DNA from: JAVWMQ01 sp036637375
GTDB taxonomy: Bacteria; Bacillota; Clostridia; Peptostreptococcales; Anaerovoracaceae
Length of the DNA stretch: 43,040 nt
Reading direction: 5' to 3'
Assembly (NCBI GenBank): GCA_036637375.1
Contig: JAVWMQ010000012.1
Span: 1 to 43,040, forward strand
The notes beneath the pieces were generated by a model. That model searched no databases. It saw only the letters and a list, made by a program, of their open reading frames with translations, and was not told where the DNA came from. Positions 7,653-16,709 of the stretch are shown piece by piece. The translations under genes were made by a program, and so were the position numbers. How positions within the stretch are numbered: position 1 is the stretch's first letter; each line of letters begins with the position of its first letter.

Positions 7653-10600
7653 ATGATTATGGGTGAAAATAACAATTACGAATTAAATAATTTTGAATCA
7701 TTGCAGATTGGTTTGGCCTCTACGGAAAAAATTCTAAGTTGGTCGCATGGCGAAGTAACAGAGCCAGAAACAATTAACTACAGAACACTTAAACCAGAAC
7801 CAGAAGGTCTATTCTGTGAAAGAATTTTTGGACCACAAAAAGACTGGGAGTGTCACTGCGGAAAATACAAGAGAATTAGATTCAAAGGTATTGTATGTGA
7901 CAAGTGTGGAGTAGAAGTAACTAAAGCAAAAGTTAGAAGAGAGAGAATGGGGCACATTGAACTTGCTGCTCCAGTATCTCATATTTGGTACTTCAAAGGA
8001 ATTCCGTCAAGAATGGGACTTATCCTTGATATGACACCAAGAAATCTTGAAAAAATACTTTATTTTGCGTCATACGTTGTAACAGAACCAGGTGAATCTG
8101 GATTTATGTACAAGGAAATTATTAATGAACAGCAATATAGAGATGCAAAAGACCAGTGGGGCGATGAATTCAAAGCTAGCATTGGTGCAGAAGCTGTAAG
8201 ACAGCTTTTATCAGACATAGATCTTGAAGCATTGGCTTTAGAACTTAGAGAAATTCTAAAAACTGCATCAGGACAAAAAAAGATAAAGGTTGTTAGAAGA
8301 CTTGAAGTCGTTGAGGCTTTAAGACTTTCAGGGAACAGACCTGAGTGGATGGTACTAGAAGTAGTTCCAGTAATTCCACCAGATTTAAGACCTATGGTAC
8401 AGCTTGATGGTGGCAGATTTGCTACATCAGACTTAAATGACTTATACAGAAGAGTAATTAACAGAAACAAGAGATTAAAGAGATTACTTGAACTTGGAGC
8501 ACCAGACATTATCGTTAGAAATGAAAAGAGAATGCTTCAAGAAGCAGTAGATGCTTTAATCGACAATGGTAGAAGAGGAAGACCGGTAACAGGACCAGGG
8601 TCAAGACCTCTTAAATCACTTTCAGATATGCTAAAAGGTAAACAGGGTAGATTTAGACAGAACTTGCTAGGTAAGCGTGTTGACTACTCTGGACGTTCTG
8701 TAATCGTTGTAGGACCAGAACTAAGATTTTGGCAGTGCGGACTTCCAAAAAAGATGGCGCTTGAATTATTCAAGCCTTTCATAATGAAAAAGCTTGTAGA
8801 AAATGGCGATGCACATAATATTAAAAAAGCAAAGAAAATGGTTGAGCGTGTTGAAACACAGGTATGGGATGTACTTGATGAAGTAATTCGTGAGCATCCA
8901 GTAATGCTTAACCGTGCCCCTACTCTTCATAGATTAGGTATCCAGGCATTTGAACCAGTATTAGTAGAGGGTAAAGCTATTAAACTTCACCCACTAGTTT
9001 GTACAGCCTTCAATGCCGACTTTGACGGAGACCAGATGGCGGTACACGTACCACTTTCTGTAGAGGCTCAGGCAGAAGCTAGATTCTTAATGCTTTCTGT
9101 TAACAATATTTTGGCACCAAAGGATGGATCTCCAATTACAACACCTACACAGGATATGATTCTTGGAAGTTACTATCTAACACATGAAGGCACAGAAGAC
9201 AGAAGTACTGCTGCCGACAAAGGTGATGGCAAAATATTTGCAGACTTTGATGAAATGATGATGGCTTATCAGAATAAAGCTGTTGGACTTCATGCAAAAG
9301 TTAAGGTTAGAAGATATGCTGGCGAAAACGATAAACGTGGTAAACTTGTAGAATCAACAGTAGGAAGATTTATCTTCAACCAAAAAATTCCACAGGACTT
9401 AGGTTTTATCGAAGATAGAACAAAAGATCCATATTCACTGGAAATTAATTTCTTATGTGATAAAAAGAGATTAGGTAAAATTATTGATAAATGCTACAGA
9501 GTTCATGGGAACACTGGAACAGCAATAATGCTTGACTCAATTAAAGATATGGGATTCCACTATTCTACAAAGGGTGCTATTACAATTAGTATCTCAGACA
9601 TGGAAATTCCAAAAGAAAAACACGAAATTATTGATGCTTCTCAGGCAGAAGTAGATAAATATGACAATGCTTACAGAAGAGGACTTGTATCAGAAAAAGA
9701 AAGATACGAAAAAGTTTGTAGCATTTGGAGTAAGACAACAGAAAAAGTTGCAGATGCGCTAATGGATTCATTAGGATCATTAAACAACTTGTTCATCATG
9801 GCGAACTCTGGAGCCAGAGGTAGTAAAAAGCAGATTTCTCAGGTAGGAGGAATGCGTGGACTTATGGCTAATGCGACAGGTAAAACTATCGAAATTCCTA
9901 TCAAAGCTAACTTCCGTGAAGGGCTATCTGTACTGGAATACTTTATTTCAACTAATGGAGCTAGAAAAGGTCTTGCCGATACTGCTCTTAGAACAGCCGA
10001 CTCAGGATACTTGACAAGAAGACTTGTAGACGTTTCTCATAACGTTATCGTAAACGATAATGACTGTGGAACAGATGAAGGTATCGAAGTTAGAGCATTT
10101 ACTGACGGTAAGGAAGTAATTGAAGAATTAAGACTAAGAATTATTGGACGTATTTCTTTACTAGATATTGTTAATCCAAAAACTGGCGAATTAATTTGTC
10201 ACCAGGGACAGGAAATAACAGAAGCTATTGCAGATGCTATTGATGATGCAGGAATTACTGCTGTTGCAATTAGATCAGCAATGACATGTAAGAGCAAGAC
10301 AGGAATCTGTGCTAAGTGCTACGGTAGAAACCTAGCAACAGGTGAAGGGGTAAACATTGGTGAGTCAGTTGGTATTACAGCGGCTCAGTCAATCGGTGAA
10401 CCTGGAACACAGCTTACAATGAGAACCTTCCATACAGGAGGAGTTGCCGGTGCCGACATTACACAGGGTCTACCAAGAGTAGAAGAGCTATTTGAAGCAA
10501 GAAAACCTAAGGGGCTTGCTGAAATATGCGAAGCAGATGGTACTGTAATTTCTGTAACACCAACTAAGGACAACAAGACAGAGGTTGTTGTTAGAGGAGA

Positions 10601-11303
10601 AGAAGAACATATTTACACAGTTCCATACGGGGCTAGAATAAATGTATCAGAAGGTGATTTTGTATCTGCTGGTGATGGAATCACTCGTGGACCACTTAAC
10701 CCACATGATATGCTAAGACTTAGAGGCGTTGAAGGTGTATACCAGTACCTACTAAAAGAAGTACAGAGAGTATACAAACTTCAGGGTGTAGATATCAACG
10801 ACAAGCACGTTGAAGTTATCGTTAGCCAGATGCTTTCAAAAGTTAAGATTGAAGATGCTGGAGATACAGACTTACTTCCAGGAGGACTTTATAGCAAGTT
10901 TGAACTAGAAGAAGCAAATCAAAAAGCAATTGCTGAAGACGGTGTGATAGCAACAGGAAGAAGACAGCTATTAGGTATTACTAAAGCATCTCTTGCGACT
11001 AACTCATTCTTATCAGCAGCATCTTTCCAGGAAACAACAAGAGTTCTAACAGATGCAGCGATTAAAGGTAAAAACGATACGTTGCAAGGACTTAAAGAAA
11101 ATGTTATCATTGGTAAACTTATTCCTGCTGGAACAGGTATTTCTAAGTACAGAAATATTAGCGTTGATTACGGCGTTAATACAGAGTTCATGGAAAACTG
11201 GAATCAGGAAGAAGCCGAAGATATAGAAGAAGATGTGATTCCAAAGATTGAGCAAGAACCAGTAATCCTTGTTAGCGATGAAGGAATCGAAATTCAAGAA
11301 TAA
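7653..11303 (+). CDS. rpoC: RNA polymerase subunit beta prime
   Basis: A 1216-residue beta prime subunit. The N-terminal zinc ribbon (CHCGKYKR...CDKCGVEV) is followed by the catalytic NADFDGD motif (residues 454-460), whose aspartates hold the active-site magnesium, and by the trigger-loop region near GITAAQSIGEPGTQLTMRTFHTGG. Initiation may be at ATG 7653 or at in-frame ATG 7659; AAGGAGG at 7642-7648 allows either. It ends in an acidic tail typical of Firmicutes. The small L7Ae-like gene often found between rpoC and rpsL is absent. Confidence 0.97.
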   Translation: MIMGENNNYELNNFESLQIGLASTEKILSWSHGEVTEPETINYRTLKPEPEGLFCERIFGPQKDWECHCGKYKRIRFKGIVCDKCGVEVTKAKVRRERMGHIELAAPVSHIWYFKGIPSRMGLILDMTPRNLEKILYFASYVVTEPGESGFMYKEIINEQQYRDAKDQWGDEFKASIGAEAVRQLLSDIDLEALALELREILKTASGQKKIKVVRRLEVVEALRLSGNRPEWMVLEVVPVIPPDLRPMVQLDGGRFATSDLNDLYRRVINRNKRLKRLLELGAPDIIVRNEKRMLQEAVDALIDNGRRGRPVTGPGSRPLKSLSDMLKGKQGRFRQNLLGKRVDYSGRSVIVVGPELRFWQCGLPKKMALELFKPFIMKKLVENGDAHNIKKAKKMVERVETQVWDVLDEVIREHPVMLNRAPTLHRLGIQAFEPVLVEGKAIKLHPLVCTAFNADFDGDQMAVHVPLSVEAQAEARFLMLSVNNILAPKDGSPITTPTQDMILGSYYLTHEGTEDRSTAADKGDGKIFADFDEMMMAYQNKAVGLHAKVKVRRYAGENDKRGKLVESTVGRFIFNQKIPQDLGFIEDRTKDPYSLEINFLCDKKRLGKIIDKCYRVHGNTGTAIMLDSIKDMGFHYSTKGAITISISDMEIPKEKHEIIDASQAEVDKYDNAYRRGLVSEKERYEKVCSIWSKTTEKVADALMDSLGSLNNLFIMANSGARGSKKQISQVGGMRGLMANATGKTIEIPIKANFREGLSVLEYFISTNGARKGLADTALRTADSGYLTRRLVDVSHNVIVNDNDCGTDEGIEVRAFTDGKEVIEELRLRIIGRISLLDIVNPKTGELICHQGQEITEAIADAIDDAGITAVAIRSAMTCKSKTGICAKCYGRNLATGEGVNIGESVGITAAQSIGEPGTQLTMRTFHTGGVAGADITQGLPRVEELFEARKPKGLAEICEADGTVISVTPTKDNKTEVVVRGEEEHIYTVPYGARINVSEGDFVSAGDGITRGPLNPHDMLRLRGVEGVYQYLLKEVQRVYKLQGVDINDKHVEVIVSQMLSKVKIEDAGDTDLLPGGLYSKFELEEANQKAIAEDGVIATGRRQLLGITKASLATNSFLSAASFQETTRVLTDAAIKGKNDTLQGLKENVIIGKLIPAGTGISKYRNISVDYGVNTEFMENWNQEEAEDIEEDVIPKIEQEPVILVSDEGIEIQE

Positions 11304-11305
11304 TA

Positions 11306-11335
11306 TTGACATCACAGGGTAATTTGTGATAGACT
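11306..11335 (+). promoter_or_regulatory. Possible promoter upstream of rpsL
   Basis: TTGACA (11306-11311), 18 bp spacer, TAGACT (11330-11335). The -35 is perfect, the -10 only partial. The same DNA also encodes an RNA stem in a read-through transcript, so the promoter call is tentative. Confidence 0.4.
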
Positions 11336-11382
11336 AATCGATGGTTTAGACCTTTGTTGGTTTAAAATAAATAAATTACCTG
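11315..11382 (+). promoter_or_regulatory. Structured intergenic leader between rpoC and rpsL
   Basis: Outer stem CAGGGTAATTT (11315-11325) pairs with AAATTACCTG (11373-11382), ten pairs with one bulged G. Inside, TTTAGACC (11345-11352) pairs with GGTTTAAA (11359-11366) around a TTTGTT loop. The SD of rpsL (AAAGGAG, about 11394) lies 12 nt downstream. No known family is recognised; it could be a regulatory or processing element. Confidence 0.5.
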
Positions 11383-11407
11383 AATTGCAGGAGAAAGGAG
11401 AAATAGA

Positions 11408-11821
11408 ATGCCTACAATTAACCAATTAGTACGTCAAGGCAGAACAAGCAGCGTGAAGAAGTCAAACTCACCAGCTCTAGGAAGAAGTATGAATACAATC
11501 AGAAGAGTTGCTACAGAGACTAACTCACCACAGAAGAGAGGCGTATGCACATCAGTAAAAACAGTTACACCTAAGAAGCCAAACTCAGCTCTTAGAAAGG
11601 TAGCAAGAGTACGTCTAACAAACGGTATTGAAGTTACTGCTTACATCCCTGGTATTGGACACAACCTACAAGAACATAGTGTTGTACTTATCAGAGGCGG
11701 TAGAGTAAAAGACCTTCCAGGGGTAAGATACCATATCGTTAGAGGAACACTTGACGCATCAGGTGTAGCAAACAGATTACAGTCTCGTTCTAAATACGGA
11801 GCAAAGAGACCAAAAAAATAA
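11408..11821 (+). CDS. rpsL: Ribosomal protein uS12
   Basis: A 137-residue S12 of the decoding centre. The conserved segments TPKKPNSALRKVARVRL and GGRVKDLPGVRYH are intact, with the lysines that are altered in streptomycin-resistant mutants being wild type. RBS AAAGGAG precedes the ATG. The segment SPALGRSMNTIRRVATETNS after the N-terminus differs from the usual Bacillus sequence but keeps length. First gene of the str operon, followed by rpsG. Confidence 0.97.
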   Translation: MPTINQLVRQGRTSSVKKSNSPALGRSMNTIRRVATETNSPQKRGVCTSVKTVTPKKPNSALRKVARVRLTNGIEVTAYIPGIGHNLQEHSVVLIRGGRVKDLPGVRYHIVRGTLDASGVANRLQSRSKYGAKRPKK

Positions 11822-11842
11822 GTTAAACTCGGGAAATTATTA

Positions 11843-11921
11843 GTGCCCTTGATATATAGATATATTTATCGAGCGCCACGGGGGCTTTTATCAATTGGGA
11901 AACCACAGTATTTTACTGGTT
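11843..11921 (+). promoter_or_regulatory. Structured region between rpsL and rpsG
   Basis: The 145 nt gap contains an AT-rich stem TTGATA (11849-11854) with TATCGA (11867-11872), flanked by GTG (11843-11845) and CAC (11877-11879), then GGGGGCTTTT, and a second hairpin AACC..AGT (11901-11909) with ACTGGTT (11915-11921). This is a plausible target for S7 autoregulation, as known for the str operon of enteric bacteria, but the fold differs and the role is inferred. Confidence 0.4.
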
Positions 11922-11966
11922 AAAAGTTCTCGAGTACCGAAAGCATTAGGCAAGGAGGGAAGAGAC

Positions 11967-12437
11967 GTGCCAAGAAAAGGAAACGTACCTAAGCGTGAAG
12001 TTCTTCCAGATCCAGTATACGGAAGTGTTGTAGTTGCAAAACTAATCAACAGTGTTATGTTGGACGGAAAAAAAGGAACAGCCCAGGCTATCGTTTATGA
12101 TGCATTCAACAAAATAAACGAAATTACAGGGGAAGACGCTTTAGAAGTATTTGAAAAAGCAATGAACAATATCATGCCAGTTTTAGAAGTTAAAGCTAGA
12201 CGTGTAGGTGGTGCAAACTACCAGGTTCCAATCGAAGTTAGAGCAGATAGAAAACAGACTTTAGGTCTAAGATGGCTTACAAAGTACACAAGAGCTAGAG
12301 GCGAAAAAACTATGTGTGAAAGACTTGCAAAAGAATTAATTGACGCATCAAACAATACAGGAGCATCAGTTAAGAAGAAAGAAGATACACATAAGATGGC
12401 AGAAGCTAATAAAGCATTTGCTCACTATAGATGGTAA
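11967..12437 (+). CDS. rpsG: Ribosomal protein uS7
   Basis: A 156-residue S7, the standard length, an assembly initiator of the 30S head. The start is GTG at 11967 after AAGGAGGG (11952-11959), giving (V/M)PRKGNVPKREVLPDPVYGS; an in-frame ATG at 11895 would add 24 residues not typical of S7. Conserved GGANYQVPIEV and LGLRWL are present. It lies between rpsL and fusA. Confidence 0.95.
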   Translation: MPRKGNVPKREVLPDPVYGSVVVAKLINSVMLDGKKGTAQAIVYDAFNKINEITGEDALEVFEKAMNNIMPVLEVKARRVGGANYQVPIEVRADRKQTLGLRWLTKYTRARGEKTMCERLAKELIDASNNTGASVKKKEDTHKMAEANKAFAHYRW

Positions 12438-12467
12438 TACTAAAGAAAGCAGAAGGGAGGTAGTAAG

Positions 12468-14534
12468 ATGCCAAGACAGTTTTCGTTAGAAAAAACAAGA
12501 AATATCGGTATCATGGCACATATTGATGCTGGTAAAACAACAACAACAGAACGAATTTTATTCTATACAGGTAGAACTCACAAGATTGGAGAAACACATG
12601 ACGGTGGAGCTACTATGGACTGGATGGAACAGGAACAGGAACGTGGGATCACAATCACCTCTGCTGCTACTACAGCACAGTGGAAAGATACTAGAATTAA
12701 TATTATCGACACACCAGGACACGTGGACTTTACTGTAGAAGTAGAAAGATCACTTCGTGTACTAGACGGTGCTGTAACAGTACTTTGCGCTAAAGGTGGG
12801 GTAGAACCACAGTCTGAAACTGTATGGAGACAGGCTGAAAAGTATGGAGTACCAAGAATGATTTTCGTTAACAAAATGGATATCATGGGTGCTGACTTTT
12901 ATAGAGTTGTAGGTATGGTTAGAGATAGACTAAAAGCTAACGCTGTACCTATCCAGCTACCAATTGGTGCTGAGGAAGATTTCATTGGTATTATTGACCT
13001 TATTGAAATGAAGGCAGAGGTTTACAAGGACGATCTTGGAAAAGAGTTCGACATTGTAGATATTCCAGAAGAATTAATGGAAGTTGCTCAGGAATGGAGA
13101 GAAAAATTAGTAGAATCTGTTGCTGAAACTGACGAAGAATTAATGATGAAATTCTTAGAAGGCGAAGAGCTAACTAAAAAAGAAATCATTACAACAATTA
13201 GAAAAATGACAATTGCAGGACAAATGGTTCCTGTAACATGTGGATCAGCATACAAGAACAAGGGTGTTCAGATGATGCTTGATGCAGTACTTGCATTCAT
13301 GCCATCACCACTAGACATTCCACCTATTAAGGGTGTTCTTCCAGGAGATGAAGGTATTGAAGATGAAAGACCAGCAGATGATAATGGTCCTTTCTCAGCA
13401 CTTGCTTTCAAAATCATGGCTGACCCGTTTGTTGGTAAACTAGCTTTCTTTAGAGTTTACTCAGGTACTCTAAAGTCAGGTTCTTATGTTTACAACTCAA
13501 CAAAAGGCAAAAAAGAAAGAATCGGAAGAATTCTTCAGATGCACGCAAACAAGAGAGAAGAAATTGAAGAAGTATACTCAGGAGATATTGCAGCAGCAGT
13601 AGGTCTAAAGGATACAACTACAGGAGATACTCTTTGTGATGACAAAGCAGAAATCATTCTTGAATCAATGGAATTCCCAGATCCAGTAATTGAAATTGCT
13701 ATTGAGCCAAAAACAAAAGCTGGTCAGGAAAAGATGGGTATTGCGTTAGCTAAACTAGCTGAAGAAGATCCAACATTCAAAACTTATACAAACGAAGACA
13801 CAGGACAGACTATTATTGCTGGAATGGGTGAACTACATCTAGAAATCATCGTTGACAGACTACTTAGAGAATTCAAAGTAGAAGCTAACGTTGGTAAACC
13901 TCAGGTTTCTTACAAAGAAACAATTTCTGAAAGAGCTGATGTTGATCACAAATACGCAAAACAGTCAGGTGGACATGGTCAGTACGGTCACGTTAAGATC
14001 AGAGTTTACCCAAGAGAGCCAGGAGAAGGCTTTGAATTCAAGAACGCAATCGTTGGTGGTGCAATTCCTAAGGAATACATCTCTAAGATTGAAGACGGAA
14101 TCAAAGAAGCTATGGAAACTGGTCCTGTTGCTGGATACCAGGTAGTTGACGTTGGTGTTGAACTTTATGACGGTTCATACCATGAAGTTGACTCATCTGA
14201 AATGGCATTTAAAATCGCAGCTTCTATGGCATTCAGAGAAGCATGCAAAAAAGCAAAAGCTGTTCTACTTGAACCTATCTTCAAAGTTGAAGTTACTGTA
14301 CCGGAAGACTACATGGGCGATGTAATTGGAGATATTAGTGGTAGAAGAGGTAGAATCGAAGGATCTGATATGAACAGTGGCGCAGTTGCTGTTAGAGGAC
14401 TTGTTCCTTTATCTGAAATGTTCGGATATGCAACAGACCTACGTTCAAAAACTCAGGGTCGTGGAGTTTATGTAATGCAATTCTCACACTTTGAGAAACT
14501 ACCAGATAGTTTAGTTGAAAAAATTAACAAATAA
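12468..14534 (+). CDS. fusA: Elongation factor G
   Basis: A 688-residue EF-G, the GTPase that drives translocation. G1 is AHIDAGKT (17-24), G3 DTPGH (81-85), G4 NKMD (135-138). Later domains include the conserved SGGHGQYGHVKI and the domain IV-V block. RBS GGGAGG precedes ATG 12468. It lies in the str operon with tuf 22 bp downstream. Confidence 0.98.
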   Translation: MPRQFSLEKTRNIGIMAHIDAGKTTTTERILFYTGRTHKIGETHDGGATMDWMEQEQERGITITSAATTAQWKDTRINIIDTPGHVDFTVEVERSLRVLDGAVTVLCAKGGVEPQSETVWRQAEKYGVPRMIFVNKMDIMGADFYRVVGMVRDRLKANAVPIQLPIGAEEDFIGIIDLIEMKAEVYKDDLGKEFDIVDIPEELMEVAQEWREKLVESVAETDEELMMKFLEGEELTKKEIITTIRKMTIAGQMVPVTCGSAYKNKGVQMMLDAVLAFMPSPLDIPPIKGVLPGDEGIEDERPADDNGPFSALAFKIMADPFVGKLAFFRVYSGTLKSGSYVYNSTKGKKERIGRILQMHANKREEIEEVYSGDIAAAVGLKDTTTGDTLCDDKAEIILESMEFPDPVIEIAIEPKTKAGQEKMGIALAKLAEEDPTFKTYTNEDTGQTIIAGMGELHLEIIVDRLLREFKVEANVGKPQVSYKETISERADVDHKYAKQSGGHGQYGHVKIRVYPREPGEGFEFKNAIVGGAIPKEYISKIEDGIKEAMETGPVAGYQVVDVGVELYDGSYHEVDSSEMAFKIAASMAFREACKKAKAVLLEPIFKVEVTVPEDYMGDVIGDISGRRGRIEGSDMNSGAVAVRGLVPLSEMFGYATDLRSKTQGRGVYVMQFSHFEKLPDSLVEKINK

Positions 14535-14556
14535 ACCTTAATAGGAGGAAATTAAA

Positions 14557-15750
14557 ATGGCAAAAGCAAAATTTGAGAGAACAAAACCGCATGTTAACAT
14601 CGGAACAATCGGTCACGTAGACCATGGTAAGACAACTCTTACAGCTGCAATCACAACAACATTACAGCAGAGATACCAGCTTGGAGAAAAGGTAGCATTC
14701 GACCAGATCGACAAAGCACCAGAAGAAAAAGAAAGAGGTATCACAATCGCAACAGCACACGTTGAGTACGAAACACCTAACAGACACTATGCTCACGTAG
14801 ACTGTCCAGGACATGCTGACTATGTAAAGAACATGATCACAGGAGCAGCACAGATGGATGGAGCTATCCTAGTAGTAGCAGCTACAGATGGTCCAATGCC
14901 ACAGACAAGAGAACATATCCTACTATCAAGACAGGTAGGGGTACCATACATCGTAGTATTCTTAAACAAATGCGATATGGTAGATGACGAAGAACTACTA
15001 GAATTAGTAGAAATGGAAGTAAGAGAACTACTAAGCGAATATGACTTCCCAGGCGATGACACACCAATCATCAAAGGATCAGCGCTAAGAGCATTAGAAA
15101 ATCCAGAAAGCGAATGGGGCGACAAAATCATCGAACTATTCGAACAGATTGACACTTACATTCCAGAACCAGAAAGAGACAATGACAAACCATTCATCAT
15201 GCCAGTAGAAGACGTATTCTCAATCACAGGTAGAGGAACAGTAGCAACAGGTAGAGTTGAAAGAGGAGTACTAAAAGTAGGTGAAGAAGTTGAACTAATC
15301 GGACTTTCAGAAGAAAAGAGAAAATTAGTTGTAACAGGAATTGAAATGTTCAGAAAACTTCTAGACGAAGCACAGACAGGAGATAACATCGGAGCACTTC
15401 TAAGAGGTATCCAGAGAGATGAAATCGAAAGAGGACAGGTTCTAGCAGCACCAGGAACAATTCACCCACATACAAAATTCAAAGGCGAAGTATACGTACT
15501 AAAGAAAGAAGAAGGCGGAAGACATACACCATTCTTCAACGGATACAGACCACAGTTCTACTTCAGAACAACAGACGTAACAGGAGATCTAAGCCTACCA
15601 GAAGGAACAGAAATGTGTATGCCTGGAGATAACATCACAATGGAAATCGAGCTAATTACTCAGATTGCTATTGAAGAAGGTCTAAGATTTGCTATCAGAG
15701 AAGGCGGAAGAACAGTAGGTTCTGGCGTAGTATCTGAAATTATTGAATAA
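14557..15750 (+). CDS. tuf: Elongation factor Tu (second, complete tuf copy)
   Basis: A 397-residue EF-Tu. G1 is GHVDHGKT (19-26), G3 DCPGH (82-86), G4 NKCD (137-140); domains 2 and 3 follow. RBS TAGGAGG. The 3' 214 bases and the downstream terminator match the partial tuf at the window start, so the two genes probably encode the same protein and are kept alike by gene conversion. Ends the str operon. Confidence 0.98.
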   Translation: MAKAKFERTKPHVNIGTIGHVDHGKTTLTAAITTTLQQRYQLGEKVAFDQIDKAPEEKERGITIATAHVEYETPNRHYAHVDCPGHADYVKNMITGAAQMDGAILVVAATDGPMPQTREHILLSRQVGVPYIVVFLNKCDMVDDEELLELVEMEVRELLSEYDFPGDDTPIIKGSALRALENPESEWGDKIIELFEQIDTYIPEPERDNDKPFIMPVEDVFSITGRGTVATGRVERGVLKVGEEVELIGLSEEKRKLVVTGIEMFRKLLDEAQTGDNIGALLRGIQRDEIERGQVLAAPGTIHPHTKFKGEVYVLKKEEGGRHTPFFNGYRPQFYFRTTDVTGDLSLPEGTEMCMPGDNITMEIELITQIAIEEGLRFAIREGGRTVGSGVVSEIIE

Positions 15751-15778
15751 TTAAATCAATAGAGCTACAAGCTTAATT

Positions 15779-15808
15779 AAAAGAGGACGAATTATCGTCC
15801 TCTTTTTG
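15779..15808 (+). terminator. Terminator of second tuf / str operon
   Basis: Perfect 12 bp stem AAAAGAGGACGA (15779-15790) with TCGTCCTCTTTT (15795-15806), ATTA loop and T run. It closes the str operon before the non-ribosomal island. Confidence 0.92.
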
Positions 15809-15851
15809 TAATATTAAATAACTAAATAATAGGGGAGATGGAATTTAATAT

Positions 15852-15880
15852 TTGCAATTGTACTTTTTATGGTGTAAGAT
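15852..15880 (+). promoter_or_regulatory. Possible promoter of aroD-ecf operon
   Basis: TTGCAA (15852-15857), 17 bp spacer, TAAGAT (15875-15880), both partial matches. It lies in the only gap between the tuf terminator and aroD, so a promoter is expected hereabouts. Confidence 0.35.
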
Positions 15881-15910
15881 TTAGTACTAAGATAAAAAGG
15901 TGGGGAGACA

Positions 15911-16675
15911 ATGAGAGAGATAGAGTTGTATGATAATTGGAACAAAAAAATGATACCAAATATTTGTGCACCGATTTGTGGCAATACTTGTGAGCTGTTA
16001 ATATCTGAAATTGAGTTAGCAAAACAAAAGCATTGTGATGTATTGGAATGGCGAATAGATTATTTTGATGACATAGAAAAGCTATATGAAACTTCAATGG
16101 TTTTAAACAAAGTATGGAATAAACCCTTGATTTATACATTCAGGAGTTACAATCAAGGTGGCAAGCAGAGACATACAAGGCAAGAATATATAGGAATAAT
16201 AAATAGTATTATATCAAACTGTGGGAATAATGGCGGATTTATAGATGTGGAGCCGTCAACAATTAATGATGACAAGGTTTTTATGGAACTCAAAGATAGG
16301 GCCAATGAAGCAGGATTTAAGGTGATAAGCTCACACCATATATTTGAAACCGGAGCTAGTGTTGATGAAGCAATGGCGACTTTGGAAAAATTGAGGGCAT
16401 ACAATCCTCAGGTTTTGAAATTTGCAATAACATTGGATATAACATCATATAAGAATTTAACAAAAAAATATTTTTGTAATAAGGATGAAACAAAAAGAGA
16501 GGGGATTGAAATATTAATAGCAATGGGCAAAGATGGGGTTCAAAGTAGAATTGGAGAAGGTGAATATATTCCTTTTTTAACCTTTGGGAGTCTTAGAGAA
16601 ACCACAGCTAGTGGGCAAGTTGATATTGATGAATTAAGAGCAAGGATTTGCGAATATTATAATATTAGTGTATAA
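15911..16675 (+). CDS. aroD: Type I 3-dehydroquinate dehydratase
   Basis: A 254-residue class I dehydroquinase, which dehydrates 3-dehydroquinate to 3-dehydroshikimate in the shikimate pathway through a Schiff base. Visible residues: EWRIDYF (Glu47, Arg49), FRS (Arg79), His143 in SSHHIF, Lys170 in VLKFAI, Arg213 in QSRIG and Gln236. His143, Lys170 and Arg213 correspond to the active-site residues of the E. coli enzyme. The usual SAPGQ loop reads TASGQ and SYHDF reads SHHIF, so it is a diverged member. GGGGAG precedes the ATG. No other shikimate genes are nearby; ecfA1 follows after 34 bp. Confidence 0.85.
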   Translation: MREIELYDNWNKKMIPNICAPICGNTCELLISEIELAKQKHCDVLEWRIDYFDDIEKLYETSMVLNKVWNKPLIYTFRSYNQGGKQRHTRQEYIGIINSIISNCGNNGGFIDVEPSTINDDKVFMELKDRANEAGFKVISSHHIFETGASVDEAMATLEKLRAYNPQVLKFAITLDITSYKNLTKKYFCNKDETKREGIEILIAMGKDGVQSRIGEGEYIPFLTFGSLRETTASGQVDIDELRARICEYYNISV

Positions 16676-16709
16676 TGTTACAGTGTGTTTGCAAAAGAAA
16701 GGCAGATAA

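Noticed and set aside
11311..11330. ATCACA-N8-TGTGAT dyad between rpoC and rpsL as a CRP/FNR-type operator
   Set aside because: The half-sites are in the opposite order to the TGTGA-N6-TCACA consensus, and the bases are better explained by the RNA stem.
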